A stretch of 64,000 bases of DNA, from positions 1,488,001-1,552,000 of the forward strand of contig NZ_UGHV01000001.1 in NCBI RefSeq assembly GCF_900451095.1, read 5' to 3'. Below the pieces are notes generated by a model. The model ran no database searches and was not told where the DNA came from. It saw only the letters and a list, made by a program, of their open reading frames with translations. The DNA comes from Helicobacter canis. Lineage in GTDB: Bacteria; Campylobacterota; Campylobacteria; Campylobacterales; Helicobacteraceae. Below, piece after piece: positions 52,424 to 62,586 of the stretch (within the stretch, counting starts at the first letter, position 1; each line of letters starts with the position of its first letter). Made by a program: the position numbers and the translations under genes.

Positions 52424-54049
52424 ATGCGCACTTATGTGCATATATTGGGGATTGTAGCAGTAGCTACTTCGGCTAGCTTTGGGCTGGAGTTTGGCGTTAT
52501 GGGCAATGTCTCTGCCGGTATGGGTGGGGCAGGGGTCGCGCTTAAAAACTCTCCCTTTGCTCTCTACTATAATCCCGCGCTTTTAAGTGCAGAAAATAGC
52601 GTGCGGTTTGGGTATTCTCTTGGGATTGGCGTGCGAGAGAAAAATCTCGATAAAATCGCTAATATCAACCTTGAAAATTTCGCTGCTAGTGCAGAGAAGT
52701 TTGCCTCTCTTATAGGTGGTGCTGTGAGTGGTGGCACAGGAAATACAAGTGCTTTTGAGAGTGTTTTAGACTCTGCGCTTGATAAGACGCTGGGTGGTGG
52801 CAGCACAGGACAGACCCTAGAGCAAAAGCTTGAAGCCTTCCAAACGCAAAATCCAGACCCAAGCCAATGGGGGCAGCTTGTTGAAAATATCAAGCAAGAA
52901 GCTGGCTCTTCACAAGCACTCTCGCAAGAGCAAAAAGATCTTTTAGACTCTCTGGCTGGGAGTGTGGATTTTGGAAATTTGCAAGTGGATTCTAGCGGCA
53001 ATATCACAAATATTGAGATAAATTTCGGTGGGAATCTAGGGCTAGATCAGGCTATCAAAGATTTTGCTAATCTTAAGAGTGCGCTAGAAGAAAACGCGCT
53101 TAATTTCACAAGCCAAAATGGCGTGGCACTGCAGTTTGCCCCTGCATTTTTGCGCGGGACTTTGGGGACATTTGGCGTGGGGCTTTTCTCATCATTTTAT
53201 GGTGCGACTTCGGCAAAAATTGATCCAAACCGCACAGCACTCATCATTGCTTCAGGCAAGGATTATTATAAAATTGATGCAAAAGGTGGCAATTTTTCTT
53301 ATACACAAACAACAAAAGATGATTACGAGCAGCATTCTCTTGAATACGCCTTGCAGCAGGGCAATGCACACTCTATCCTTACGCGCGGATTTTGGATCAC
53401 AGAGATCCCCATAGGCTATGCGCATACCTTTTACTTTAGTAATGTCAATTGGAATCTAGGCGTGTCTGCGCGTTTAATGAGTGCTAGTAACACAGTGAGC
53501 AATATCGCTCTCTCAACTAAAACAGATTTTGCCACAGAGGGGAAAAACTTCTTAGCAGGGAAAAACTTTGAGACAAAGACCGCAGTCGCAGTGGATCTAG
53601 GGACTATGCTAGAGATTGATCTGCCTAATTTCCGCTATCTTAGCTTTGGCGTTGTGGCAAAAAATATCAATACCCCCACTTTCCAATACAGCACCGGTGA
53701 AGTTGCCATAAAGCCCCAATATCGCGCTGGAATAGCGTATAATCAAAATAATTTTGTCTTTGCTTTTGATGTGGATTTATGGAAAAATGAAATGTTAAGT
53801 GATAGCTTCAATCGCCCCTTTAGTCAAATGATAGGCGGCGGCGTGAAGTTTGATATTAAAGCTTTTGATTTGCGCGTGGGGCTTATGAAAGATATGCGCC
53901 AAGATGATGGGCTTATCATCACAGGTGGGGTAAATATCTTAGGCTTTTTAGATGTGGCTGTGCAGGCTGGCACAGAGCTAGGAGAAGCTCAAGGCTACCG
54001 CTTCCCTCGCTATCTTAATGTGCGTGTGGGTGGAAATATTTCATTTTGA
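52424..54049 (+). CDS. TraF-like outer-membrane beta-barrel protein
   Basis: About 541 residues from the ATG at 52424 (TAGGAG upstream). Signal peptide 1-20 (ILGIVAVATSASFG), then GVMGNVSAGMGGAGVALKNSPFALYYNPALL, the start typical of TraF-type proteins related to long-chain fatty-acid porins, a Gln/Ser-rich middle part, and alternating barrel strands to a C-terminal NVRVGGNISF. Despite the family name there are no conjugation genes nearby. Confidence 0.75.
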   Translation: MRTYVHILGIVAVATSASFGLEFGVMGNVSAGMGGAGVALKNSPFALYYNPALLSAENSVRFGYSLGIGVREKNLDKIANINLENFAASAEKFASLIGGAVSGGTGNTSAFESVLDSALDKTLGGGSTGQTLEQKLEAFQTQNPDPSQWGQLVENIKQEAGSSQALSQEQKDLLDSLAGSVDFGNLQVDSSGNITNIEINFGGNLGLDQAIKDFANLKSALEENALNFTSQNGVALQFAPAFLRGTLGTFGVGLFSSFYGATSAKIDPNRTALIIASGKDYYKIDAKGGNFSYTQTTKDDYEQHSLEYALQQGNAHSILTRGFWITEIPIGYAHTFYFSNVNWNLGVSARLMSASNTVSNIALSTKTDFATEGKNFLAGKNFETKTAVAVDLGTMLEIDLPNFRYLSFGVVAKNINTPTFQYSTGEVAIKPQYRAGIAYNQNNFVFAFDVDLWKNEMLSDSFNRPFSQMIGGGVKFDIKAFDLRVGLMKDMRQDDGLIITGGVNILGFLDVAVQAGTELGEAQGYRFPRYLNVRVGGNISF

Positions 54050-54292
54050 TAGTGGATTCTAGGGGGCTTGGAACATTTTGTATGGATTACTTAAGGAAGC
54101 CTTATAGATTTTCACGCGCGAATACTATCGCGTAGGCTTACGATGAATAAAAGTGGATTCTAGGGCAAGCACTAGCACCGTGCAAATCCACAAAGCAAGC
54201 CAATTTCTCTCACTTCGATCAAGCTTTGCTTGCGTGGCGATTTAGAATCTAATTTGCAAAGCTCTAAATTCTAGGTTTTAATGAGTGCAGTG
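54050..54292. other. No gene; worn repeats
   Basis: Between convergent genes. Three GGATTCTAG-type motifs and two decayed palindromic units (around 54110 and 54220). Confidence 0.6.
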
Positions 54293-54775
54293 CTAGAATC
54301 TATTTTGTGCGGCTTTGTGTTTGGCTCTATGTGTGTTGCGCTCGTGCCATAGCCAAGATATGATCAAAATCCCTACGCCAATATCAATGCAAACATCAGC
54401 AAAGTTAAATATCGCAAATTCAAACCAATAATGCCAATACACATAATCCACCACCTTGCCATATACAAAGCGATCAATCACATTGCCTATCCCACCTCCT
54501 AGGATAAAGCCAAAGCCTAGCCAATACTGTCTAAACGCTCCATTTGCTAATGTCAAATACAAGCCTAGCCCCGCTAGCAGCGCGATTTGTATCCACTTAA
54601 GCCACCCTTGCAAAAACGCAAACATCGAAAACGCCACGCCATCATTATAGACAAGCACGATAGAAACTGCCCGACTCTCCCAGCGGAATCCTTCTAGCAC
54701 TTGAATCTTAAGCCACTGATCTAGCACAATAACGCTAATAAGAATAGCCAAAAACCACACTATGCGTGTTTTCAT
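54293..54775 (-). CDS. lspA: Lipoprotein signal peptidase
   Basis: 160 residues from the ATG at 54775; a GTG at 54784, right after the glmM stop, is an alternative. Four membrane segments; VYNDGVAFSMF, GNVIDRFVYGKVVDYV and FNFADVCIDIG hold the two catalytic Asp residues. Cuts signal peptides of lipoproteins. Gene order glmM-lspA as in H. pylori. Confidence 0.95.
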   Translation of the reverse strand: MKTRIVWFLAILISVIVLDQWLKIQVLEGFRWESRAVSIVLVYNDGVAFSMFAFLQGWLKWIQIALLAGLGLYLTLANGAFRQYWLGFGFILGGGIGNVIDRFVYGKVVDYVYWHYWFEFAIFNFADVCIDIGVGILIISWLWHERNTHRAKHKAAQNRF

Positions 54776-54784
54776 CGCGCGCAC

Positions 54785-56182
54785 CTACGCAAGCTTTGAG
54801 CGCAAAAAGCTCTCTAGCTCTTTGCTAGCAGATTCTATCGCTTCAGCACTTTTGCCCTCCACCAAAATACGCAAGATAGGCTCCGTGCCAGAGTAGCGGA
54901 TAAGTGTGCGCATACCTGCCTTTTCTATTTGCTTGCATAGCTCGCTAAAGCCAGAGATGGATTCTAGGGGCGTTTTTTCTAACACTTTTAGATTGATAAG
55001 CTTTTGCGGATAGAGCGTGAAAGGATTTAGAGCTTGATGACTTGAAGTTTTCTTGCGCAAAACTAGTGCCATCACAGCAATCGCACTCATCAGCCCATCG
55101 CCCGTGGTGGAATAATCACTAAAGATAATATGCCCACTTTGCTCACCACCAAAATTACTGCCATATTGTTTCATCGCATCAAAGACATATTTATCCCCCA
55201 CATCACATCGTTGCAGGGTGATATTGTGCTTGGCAAAAAATTCTTCTAAAGCAAGGTTGCTCATCTGCGTGGCGATGATTGTGTTAGATTCTAGCTCGCC
55301 AATGCTGTGGAGATACTCCCCAAGCGCACCTAGCAAAATATCGCCATTGATGATCTTGCCCATATTATCGACCACCACTAGCCTATCGGCATCGCCATCA
55401 AGCGCGAAGCCAATGTCTGCGCGGTATTTCAGCACTTCATTTGCGAGATCTTGGGGGTGCATAGCCCCGCATTGCTCGTTGATATTAAAGCCATTTGGCG
55501 TATTGTTGATGATAACCACATCTGCCCCTAGCTCGTGGAAAATCGTAGGCGCGACCTTATAAGCCGCTCCATTGGCGCAGTCAAGCACGATACGCAAGCC
55601 CTGCAAGCTTAACTCCTTGGGAAAAGAGTTTTTAATATGCACGATATAGCGTCCTACCACATCATCTATACGCTTGGAGCTGCCGATCTCCTGTCCTACC
55701 TTGTGATTTTGGGCTAGCAGCTGCTTGTTGTGATAGATTTTTTCTATCTGTGCTTCAGCTTTTTCATCAAGCTTATTGCCAAAACGATCAAAAAACTTTA
55801 TCCCATTATCATCAAACGGATTATGACTCGCACTAATCATAATCCCCGCATCACAGCGCATATCTGCGGTGAGGAAGGCTATGGCAGGGGTGGGCATAGG
55901 ACCTACTTGTATGACATCATAGCCCACAGAAGTAAGTGCGCTTACTAGGGCGTTTTCTATCATATAGCCGCTGCGGCGCGTGTCTTTGCCAAGTAGAATC
56001 TTATTGCTTGAGCGGATATGCTTTTGCTTGGCAAGATCGCGGAAATACAGCCCAGCAGCGATGCCTAGCTCGATACAAAATGCCGGTGTAAGGAAGCTTC
56101 CTGCCCTGCCGCGCACACCATCAGTGCCAAAGATTTTGGCTAGATTCTGGGGCTTATTTGTTGATAAAGTCTTTTTGCTCAT
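54785..56182 (-). CDS. glmM: Phosphoglucosamine mutase
   Basis: 465 residues. [13 protein letters not shown] at the start, active-site [17 protein letters not shown] (phosphoserine Ser119), the metal loop [16 protein letters not shown] and [15 protein letters not shown]. Converts glucosamine-6-P to glucosamine-1-P for peptidoglycan and lipopolysaccharide. Confidence 0.97.
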   Translation of the reverse strand: MSKKTLSTNKPQNLAKIFGTDGVRGRAGSFLTPAFCIELGIAAGLYFRDLAKQKHIRSSNKILLGKDTRRSGYMIENALVSALTSVGYDVIQVGPMPTPAIAFLTADMRCDAGIMISASHNPFDDNGIKFFDRFGNKLDEKAEAQIEKIYHNKQLLAQNHKVGQEIGSSKRIDDVVGRYIVHIKNSFPKELSLQGLRIVLDCANGAAYKVAPTIFHELGADVVIINNTPNGFNINEQCGAMHPQDLANEVLKYRADIGFALDGDADRLVVVDNMGKIINGDILLGALGEYLHSIGELESNTIIATQMSNLALEEFFAKHNITLQRCDVGDKYVFDAMKQYGSNFGGEQSGHIIFSDYSTTGDGLMSAIAVMALVLRKKTSSHQALNPFTLYPQKLINLKVLEKTPLESISGFSELCKQIEKAGMRTLIRYSGTEPILRILVEGKSAEAIESASKELESFLRSKLA

Positions 56183-56282
56183 TGAACTGCTCCTGTGGTC
56201 GCTATGTGTGGAGATTAAACTGCTTTTAAATAAAAATTAGGCAGAATAATGCCCTAAAATTTTTTACAAAAGGATTAAGCCA

Positions 56283-56555
56283 ATGGCAAACCACAAGTCC
56301 GCAGAGAAACGAATCCGCCAGACAGAGAGACGCACAGAGCGCAATCGCTACTACCGCACAAGGATCAAAAATATCATTAAAGCTGTGCGTGAGAGCGTGG
56401 CGAATAATGACCTACCTAAAGCACAAGAAGCCTTTAAAATCGCCAATAAAGAACTTCATAAATTTGTCAGCAAAGGCATTGTGAAGAAAAACACCGCCGC
56501 ACGCAAAGTCAGCCGCCTAAACGCTGCTGTAAAAAAGCTCGCCCAATCTGCTTAA
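56283..56555 (+). CDS. rpsT: Ribosomal protein S20
   Basis: 90 residues, [30 protein letters not shown]..., the full family sequence. Divergent from glmM, 43 bases before prfA. Confidence 0.97.
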   Translation: MANHKSAEKRIRQTERRTERNRYYRTRIKNIIKAVRESVANNDLPKAQEAFKIANKELHKFVSKGIVKKNTAARKVSRLNAAVKKLAQSA

Positions 56556-56597
56556 TCTCCTAGCTTTTGCTAGGCTCTCTCAAGGGTTACAAATTTT

Positions 56598-57662
56598 ATG
56601 CTTAGTGATACACTGCGTCCCATTATCGCGCGTTATGATGAAATTAGCGATCTGCTCTCTCGCCCCGAGATAGTAGCAGATGTCAAGCAGCTAACTACCC
56701 TTAGCAAAGAGCAAAGCCAAATCCAAGAAATCACGCAGCAAGCGAGAATCTATCTCTCTACCCTAGAATCCATACAAGAAAACAAGCTACTTTTAGAAGA
56801 CAAAGAGCTAAGTGAGCTTGCTAAAGAAGAGCTAAAATCTCTAGAATCCACTAAAACAGAGCTAGAAGAGCACTTGCGAGTGCTGCTAATCCCCAAAGAC
56901 CCAAATGATGATAAAAATATTTATCTCGAGCTGCGAGCAGGCACAGGGGGCGATGAGGCGGGGATTTTTGTGGGGGATTTGTTTCGCGCATATTGCCGCT
57001 ATGCTGATACAAAGGGCTGGAAGGTGGAGATTATAAGCTCAAGTGAAAATGATGTAGGCGGATACAAGGAGATCATCGCGCTTGTGAAGGGGGCTAGCGT
57101 GTTTTCTAAGCTTAAATTTGAGGGTGGCACGCATCGTGTCCAGCGTGTCCCTCAAACTGAATCTCAAGGTAGAATCCACACTTCTGCTATCACCGTGGCG
57201 ATTATGCCAGAAGTCGATGATGTAGAAATCACCATTAACCCAAATGACTTACGCATAGAAGTCTTCCGCGCGGGCGGGCACGGCGGACAATGTGTCAATA
57301 CCACGGATTCTGCGGTGCGTATCACGCATATCCCCACAGGCATTAGCGTATCTATGCAAGATGAAAAGTCCCAGCATAAAAACAAAGACAAAGCGATGAA
57401 GATTCTAAAAGCTAGAATCTATGAAGCCCAGCTTGCCGAGCAGATGGCGCAAAACTCCCAAGCGCGTAAAGATCAAGTCGGCAGTGGCGATAGAAGTGAG
57501 CGTATCCGCACTTACAACTACCCGCAAAATCGCCTGACAGATCATCGTATCAACACCACTTTATATAGCCTAGAAGAAATAATGCTCTCTGGTAATTTGG
57601 ATTCTATCATTGATCTTTTGATAGCCCACGCGCAATCGCTTGCCCTAAGCGCACAAGAATAG
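56598..57662 (+). CDS. prfA: Peptide chain release factor 1
   Basis: 354 residues; GGQ motif in [20 protein letters not shown], and the [14 protein letters not shown] and [20 protein letters not shown] parts. Ends translation at UAA and UAG. Confidence 0.97.
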   Translation: MLSDTLRPIIARYDEISDLLSRPEIVADVKQLTTLSKEQSQIQEITQQARIYLSTLESIQENKLLLEDKELSELAKEELKSLESTKTELEEHLRVLLIPKDPNDDKNIYLELRAGTGGDEAGIFVGDLFRAYCRYADTKGWKVEIISSSENDVGGYKEIIALVKGASVFSKLKFEGGTHRVQRVPQTESQGRIHTSAITVAIMPEVDDVEITINPNDLRIEVFRAGGHGGQCVNTTDSAVRITHIPTGISVSMQDEKSQHKNKDKAMKILKARIYEAQLAEQMAQNSQARKDQVGSGDRSERIRTYNYPQNRLTDHRINTTLYSLEEIMLSGNLDSIIDLLIAHAQSLALSAQE

Positions 57663-57770
57663 CCCTAAAATAGCCCCTAAATCCCTAGTGCAGAAGTGTG
57701 TAATCTTTGTGGTCTTGCTAGAATCCAAGCAGTTTTGAGATAGCTCTCTTCTGCAAGACCCCAAAAGCTA

Positions 57771-59177
57771 TTATGATAAATGTGCTAGTAGTGCCTGTAT
57801 GCGCTGTATGCTCTGGTCTTGCCCTATGATTAGCAAAGCTTCGCATACGCCTATACCACCACCTTTGCCAAGTAGGGCTAGGCGCAAGGCTGGCATAAGC
57901 TTGCCGATTTTTACAGAGCTGGATTCTGCGTAGTTGTGGAGATAGGATTCTAGCTTACTGGGATTAAGAGCGCAAAAACATTGGGCAAATTCTTCTTCAT
58001 CAATGATTTTTGCCAAAACTCTCAGCGCACTAGAATCCACTTTTTGTAGCATTTTTTCATCATAGGATTTTGGCGGGGTTTGGATATCTTTAAGCTGGGC
58101 GGCAAACTCTACGAGAGTTTTGCTCCTGTCTTTTAATGCGCTAAAAAGTAGTGATTTTATCGGCTTTTCATATTCATCAAGCTTCGCGCCAAATTCTTGC
58201 AATAGGGCTTCTAGCCTTGTATCATCACAGGCTTTAATGTAGTGTTGATTAAGCCATAAGAATTTTTCTTGATTGTAGCGGCTAGCAGAAGAATTGATGT
58301 CTTTAGCATCAAAAAGCTCGCGCATTTCTTGGAGAGAAAATATCTCCTGATCCTCATAGCTCCAGCCAAGTCGCACAAGGAAATTCAGCAGTGCTTCTGG
58401 TAAATAGCCCATAAGCTTATAGTCCATAACGCCCATTGCCCCATCACGCTTGCTAAGCTTTTTGCCATCGGGGTTGAGAATCATAGGGATATGATAAAAC
58501 TTGGGAATAGAGAAGTTTAGGGCTTGATAGATAAGAATCTGCTTTGGTGTGTTGCTAGTGTGATCATCACCTCGGATCACATCTGTTACGCCCATTAGCG
58601 CATCATCGATTGCCACGACAAAGTTATAAGTCGGGCTGCCATCTGAGCGCAAAATGATGAAGTCATCAAGCTCTTTTGCTTGCACGCAGATTCTGCCTTT
58701 TACCCCATCATCAAAGACTATTTCACCATCAAGTGGGGCTTTTATGCGGATCACAGGAGTGCGATCGCTTGGCGGCGTGCCGGTAAAATCTCGGTAGCGA
58801 TTGTCATAGCGCGGCGTTATGCCCTGTGCGCGTTGGGATTCTCGCAACTCTTCTAGCTCTTCTTTGCTCATATAGCAGTAATAAGCCTTGCCTTCTTCTA
58901 CAAGTTTTTTAGCATAGCTGGCATAGAGTGGGAATCGCTCGCTTTGATAGATGATTTCATCATCACATTCTAGCCCCACCCACGCAAAAGATTCTAGGAT
59001 CGCTCGTGCAGCATCTTTGGAGTTTCTAGCAAGATCTGTATCTTCAATGCGTATGAGAAATTTGCCTCCGTGCTTGCGTGCATAGAGATAGTTAAATAAC
59101 GCTGTGCGCAACCCTCCAATATGCAAATAGCCTGTGGGTGATGGGGCAAAACGCGTAACAACCAATCGCTTATCCAT
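57771..59177 (-). CDS. gltX: Glutamyl-tRNA synthetase
   Basis: 468 residues from the ATG at 59177 (TAGGAG upstream). PSPTGYLHIGGLRTALFNYL is the HIGH motif, GKKLSKRDGA the KMSKS motif. Helicobacter have two GltX-type enzymes; which one this is cannot be settled here. KVDSS near residue 390 comes from the CTAGAATCCACTTTT motif. Confidence 0.95.
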   Translation of the reverse strand: MDKRLVVTRFAPSPTGYLHIGGLRTALFNYLYARKHGGKFLIRIEDTDLARNSKDAARAILESFAWVGLECDDEIIYQSERFPLYASYAKKLVEEGKAYYCYMSKEELEELRESQRAQGITPRYDNRYRDFTGTPPSDRTPVIRIKAPLDGEIVFDDGVKGRICVQAKELDDFIILRSDGSPTYNFVVAIDDALMGVTDVIRGDDHTSNTPKQILIYQALNFSIPKFYHIPMILNPDGKKLSKRDGAMGVMDYKLMGYLPEALLNFLVRLGWSYEDQEIFSLQEMRELFDAKDINSSASRYNQEKFLWLNQHYIKACDDTRLEALLQEFGAKLDEYEKPIKSLLFSALKDRSKTLVEFAAQLKDIQTPPKSYDEKMLQKVDSSALRVLAKIIDEEEFAQCFCALNPSKLESYLHNYAESSSVKIGKLMPALRLALLGKGGGIGVCEALLIIGQDQSIQRIQALLAHLS

Positions 59178-59255
59178 TAGATCTCCTAGGTGCAATATTT
59201 GGCGTGGATTTTAGCAAATTTTTGCTATATTTTGCGTTTTACAGGAGCGTGGTAG

Positions 59256-59870
59256 ATGTTTTTGCTTGTGCTATATATCATAGGGATTACCGCAGAGGGT
59301 ATGAGTGGGGCATTGATCGCTGGGCGGTATAAGATGGATCTAATTGGCGTGCTGTTTATCGCTCTAGCGGCTGCTATTGGCGGGGGGTCGGTCCGCGATA
59401 TACTCTTTAATCATTATCCGCTTACTTGGGTAGCCCATCCAGAATATATTATCATTGTTTGTGCTGCGGCATTGCTTACGACACTAATCCCAAGCGTGAT
59501 TGCTCGGCTAGAGAAGCTGTTTTTGGTGCTTGATGCTTTGGGGCTTGTTACATTTGCAGTCATTGGTGCAGAGATCGCGCGTGCGCAAGGCTTAGGAGTC
59601 GTGCTAGTGGTAACCTCTGGTGTGATCACTGCGGTATTTGGCGGTGTGCTGCGCGATATATTTTGTGGGATTGTGCCGCTTGTATTTCGTAAGGAATTTT
59701 ATGCAGGAGTAGCGATCCTTACTTCGCTTATTTATTATGGACTAAGTTTGCTTGAGTGGGATTTGGAGGTGGCGAGTATTGTGGCTGTTGTGAGTGGGTT
59801 TATCATTAGGATTCTAGCGATTTGGTATAACTTCTCTGTGCCGGTGTTTTCCTATGGGGCAAAGGAGTAG
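59256..59870 (+). CDS. TRIC-type / UPF0126 membrane protein
   Basis: 204 residues, about seven membrane segments in two similar halves, each with a GGG-x-x-RD type turn (AIGGGSVRDILF, VFGGVLRDIFCG). The family includes prokaryotic TRIC cation channels. Role in this organism unknown. Confidence 0.85.
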   Translation: MFLLVLYIIGITAEGMSGALIAGRYKMDLIGVLFIALAAAIGGGSVRDILFNHYPLTWVAHPEYIIIVCAAALLTTLIPSVIARLEKLFLVLDALGLVTFAVIGAEIARAQGLGVVLVVTSGVITAVFGGVLRDIFCGIVPLVFRKEFYAGVAILTSLIYYGLSLLEWDLEVASIVAVVSGFIIRILAIWYNFSVPVFSYGAKE

Positions 59871-59890
59871 GTCTATATAAGGAGCAAGAG

Positions 59891-60730
59891 ATGATTTGTG
59901 TATTTGACATAGAAACAATCCCAGATGTAGCACAAATTGCACAAGCATATAATTTGGATGGCAAGAGTGCTTTGGAGATTTGCACATACGCCTTTAATGC
60001 ACAATTAGAAAAGAGTGGTAGCACATTTTTACCGCTTTATTGGCATAGGGTGATTGCGATTTCAAGTGTGGTGTGTGATGATTATGGGAAGTTTGCTAAG
60101 GTGGGGAGCTTTGGCAAGAGTGCTAGCGAGAATCTAGTCTATGATGAAGCAGGGATTGATAAGCTAGAGCAGTGCTTGATAGAGGAGTTTTTGCAATTTT
60201 TAAATACCAAAGAGCCTAGGCTTGTGAGCTTTAATGGCAGGGGATTTGATATGCCTGTGCTGCTGCTTAGGGCTATGCGCTATAACTGCAGCGCGTTTAG
60301 ATTCTTTGAGGCGCAAAATTACGCGCGGACAAAAAGCAAATGGGAAAATTATCGCGCGAGATATAGTGAATATTGGCATACGGATTTGCTGGATTCTCTG
60401 GGGAATTTCGGCTCTACGCGTGCGCTCACGCTTGATGGCGTGTGTAAAATGCTTGGGATTGTGGGGAAATATGATGTGAGTGGTGGTGATGTGTATGAGC
60501 TATTTTATAAGCAAAAAGCCCTTGATGTGATCAATCATTATTGCCAAAGCGATGTGCTAAATACTTATTGGCTGTATTTGAAGTATGCGATATTAAAGGG
60601 AGAATTGCAGAGTGAAGAGTATGGGGTGATATTAGAAGATTTTGCTAGCAAGCTAGATTCTAATGCACCTTATGCAAGAGTATTTAAAGAGCAAATTGCT
60701 TGTGAGATCACTAAGTTACAGGGCTTATGA
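59891..60730 (+). CDS. Predicted 3'-5' exonuclease, PolB-like domain
   Basis: 279 residues. FDIETIPD at the start gives the DxE of a DEDD exonuclease; LVSFNGRGFDMPVLLLRAM and CQSDVLNTYWLYL supply further acidic positions. Stand-alone, no polymerase domain. Its 3' end overlaps tilS by 20 bases. Confidence 0.85.
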   Translation: MICVFDIETIPDVAQIAQAYNLDGKSALEICTYAFNAQLEKSGSTFLPLYWHRVIAISSVVCDDYGKFAKVGSFGKSASENLVYDEAGIDKLEQCLIEEFLQFLNTKEPRLVSFNGRGFDMPVLLLRAMRYNCSAFRFFEAQNYARTKSKWENYRARYSEYWHTDLLDSLGNFGSTRALTLDGVCKMLGIVGKYDVSGGDVYELFYKQKALDVINHYCQSDVLNTYWLYLKYAILKGELQSEEYGVILEDFASKLDSNAPYARVFKEQIACEITKLQGL

Positions 60731-61853
60731 AGGCATTGGCAATGCGCTCCTTGCATTGTGCTAGCGATAGGGACTCTTGCAGGCTATAAGCATACAAGCT
60801 TGGACGCAATCTTTTAGGGATATGTAGTTTGCGGAATTGGTCTTTGACTTGTTTGGGTAGGGTGATACTGGTGTATTTGGTGATAAGAATAGCAAAAGGA
60901 TAGCTCGTGCTAGGAAAATGCTCTATGCAGAATCTAGCTTTTTGCTGGGCTTTGGTATGTGTAAAAGGCGGATTCTGGCTTGCTTGCTGCTTGCTTGCTG
61001 TATAAATCTCACAAGAAAAATGTGTGCGTATAATTTCTTCTCGCTGTTTGCTTGAGAGCACATAGCCCTGTGTCTTTAATGCATTGGCGATGTGGTGGAT
61101 TGCTTGGTGTGTGTCAAAAGCATAAATACCGATAAAATAACTATGCTTAGTAAGGAAGAATCCACCTTGATAGAGAGAATCTTTTTCTTTGCTAAGGATT
61201 TTTAAGCTTTGCTGCAATCCCTTGCCGTAACGCTGGATTAGCTCGGTGGCAAAATGTGTGCGGATAAAGTTGCGCTCATAGGCTGGGTTGGTGTTTGTGC
61301 TATCTACAAAAAACTTTAATCCCCTGCTTGTGCAGTAGTTGAGAATATCTTGCTTATAGCACCAAAGTAATGGACGGATAATGGGGTAGGGCGTGGATTT
61401 TGGGGTTTCTTGTGTGCTTTGTGGATAATACCAAGCAATCTCTTCAAAGCCAAGTAGCCCGGCGATACCGCTGCCCTTGCCAAGTCGTAGTAGTAACCAT
61501 TCAATACGATCGTTGAAATTATGCGCTAGCAAAAGCCCAGAGTAGCTGTATCTAGCAATTAGCGTGCTAAAAAACTTGTAGCGAAATTGTCGTGCTTGCG
61601 CTTCAAAATTACTAGAAAAAATAGGGGCTTTAGTTTGAAAGCATTGTTTATCGTGTAGTGTGGCAAGCTCTTTGGCATAGGCGATCTCTTCTTTGCTTTG
61701 TGTGCGCACGCCATAATCCACAATAGCAATGTCAAAATCAATATGCTTTTCAAGTAGATAAAAAAATAGTGCGACAGAATCTGCTCCGCCAGAAAATCCA
61801 AGCAGAAATTTGCCATTGTGTAAGATGGGGTTGCATAAAGCCTGCATAAGCAA
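60711..61853 (-). CDS. tilS: tRNA(Ile)-lysidine synthase
   Basis: 380 residues. FLLGFSGGADSVAL is the SGGxDS PP-loop; LLLAHNFNDRIEWLLLRLGKGSGIAGLLG and IRPLLWCYKQDILNYC continue the family pattern. Makes lysidine at C34 of the AUA-reading tRNA-Ile. Convergent with the exonuclease gene. Confidence 0.95.
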   Translation of the reverse strand: MLMQALCNPILHNGKFLLGFSGGADSVALFFYLLEKHIDFDIAIVDYGVRTQSKEEIAYAKELATLHDKQCFQTKAPIFSSNFEAQARQFRYKFFSTLIARYSYSGLLLAHNFNDRIEWLLLRLGKGSGIAGLLGFEEIAWYYPQSTQETPKSTPYPIIRPLLWCYKQDILNYCTSRGLKFFVDSTNTNPAYERNFIRTHFATELIQRYGKGLQQSLKILSKEKDSLYQGGFFLTKHSYFIGIYAFDTHQAIHHIANALKTQGYVLSSKQREEIIRTHFSCEIYTASKQQASQNPPFTHTKAQQKARFCIEHFPSTSYPFAILITKYTSITLPKQVKDQFRKLHIPKRLRPSLYAYSLQESLSLAQCKERIANAFISPVT

Positions 61854-61896
61854 TCTTTGATAGATTTATATTGTAGAAATAAGTGTAAAACATCTA

Positions 61897-61983
61897 TGGT
61901 GCCGAAGGTCGGACTCGAACCGACACAAGGTCGCCCTTACTAGATTTTGAGTCTAGCGCGTCTACCAGTTTCACCACTTCGGC
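61897..61983 (-). tRNA. tRNA-Leu(CAA)
   Basis: Acceptor GCCGAAG/CTTCGGC, encoded CCA, a long variable arm as in class II tRNAs, and anticodon loop CTCAAAA with anticodon CAA. Confidence 0.93.
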
Positions 61984-61993
61984 ATTTTGTGAA

Positions 61994-62078
61994 TGGTGCG
62001 CTGAGCGAGACTTGAACTCGCACGGGTCGCCCCGCCACCCCCTCAAGATGGTGTGTCTACCAATTCCACCACCAGCGC
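61994..62078 (-). tRNA. tRNA-Leu(GAG)
   Basis: Acceptor GCGCTGG with a matching 3' arm and encoded CCA, long variable arm, anticodon loop TTGAGGG with anticodon GAG. Ten bases from the other tRNA-Leu, so one transcript. Confidence 0.93.
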
Positions 62079-62101
62079 ATACCCTGCATAAGCAGGGGAA
62101 A

Positions 62102-62467
62102 TTAGCCTAAAAGAGCTTTGAATGCTTCAACGATCATTTTAGATTCTGGTAGGAATGGATTCCCATAGATTGCAATGATCGCAAAAACAAGCGTATAGAT
62201 AACTTGCGCTTCAATAAGTGCTAGTGCGATAAACATTGTCCCAAGAAGCTTGCCGCCAATACCCGGATTTCTCGCGGTCCCAGAAATTGTAGCTGCTGCT
62301 GCATTTCCCATACCGATTGCTCCACCAAGTGCAGCAATACCAAGACCAATAACACCACCAGCTACAGAAAGAGCAAGCAAAAGTGATAGATCACTACCGC
62401 TAAACACACTCTCGCCAGCGAATGCAAACGCTACAAAACCAAAACACAAAACAAGTAAAGCTTTCAT
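62102..62467 (-). CDS. atpE: ATP synthase F0 subunit c
   Basis: 121 residues: a signal-like N-terminal extension (KALLVLCFGFVAFAFAG), then two membrane helices joined by the loop ISGTARNPGIGG, with the ion-binding Glu in FIALALIEAQVIYTLV. Lies alone, away from the other atp genes, as in other Campylobacterota. Confidence 0.95.
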   Translation of the reverse strand: MKALLVLCFGFVAFAFAGESVFSGSDLSLLLALSVAGGVIGLGIAALGGAIGMGNAAAATISGTARNPGIGGKLLGTMFIALALIEAQVIYTLVFAIIAIYGNPFLPESKMIVEAFKALLG

Positions 62468-62546
62468 TGTTTCTCCTTAAAAATTTTTGCCACCTTTCGG
62501 ATCTGTCCCCTACTCGCGCGGTCAAATAGGAATTTATTATCGCAGA

Positions 62547-62586
62547 AACTAGCTAAAAACTAGCTAAAAACTAGCTAAAAACTAGC
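62547..62586. repeat. 11-bp tandem repeat at the pnp stop
   Basis: ACTAGCTAAAA repeated about 3.5 times (ACTAGC at 62548, 62559, 62570 and 62581). Copy-number change would not alter the protein, because the stop codon is in the first copy on the minus strand. Confidence 0.9.

Noticed and set aside
52424..54049. Conjugation system
   Set aside because: Only the family name of the TraF-like protein suggests it; no other transfer genes are present.
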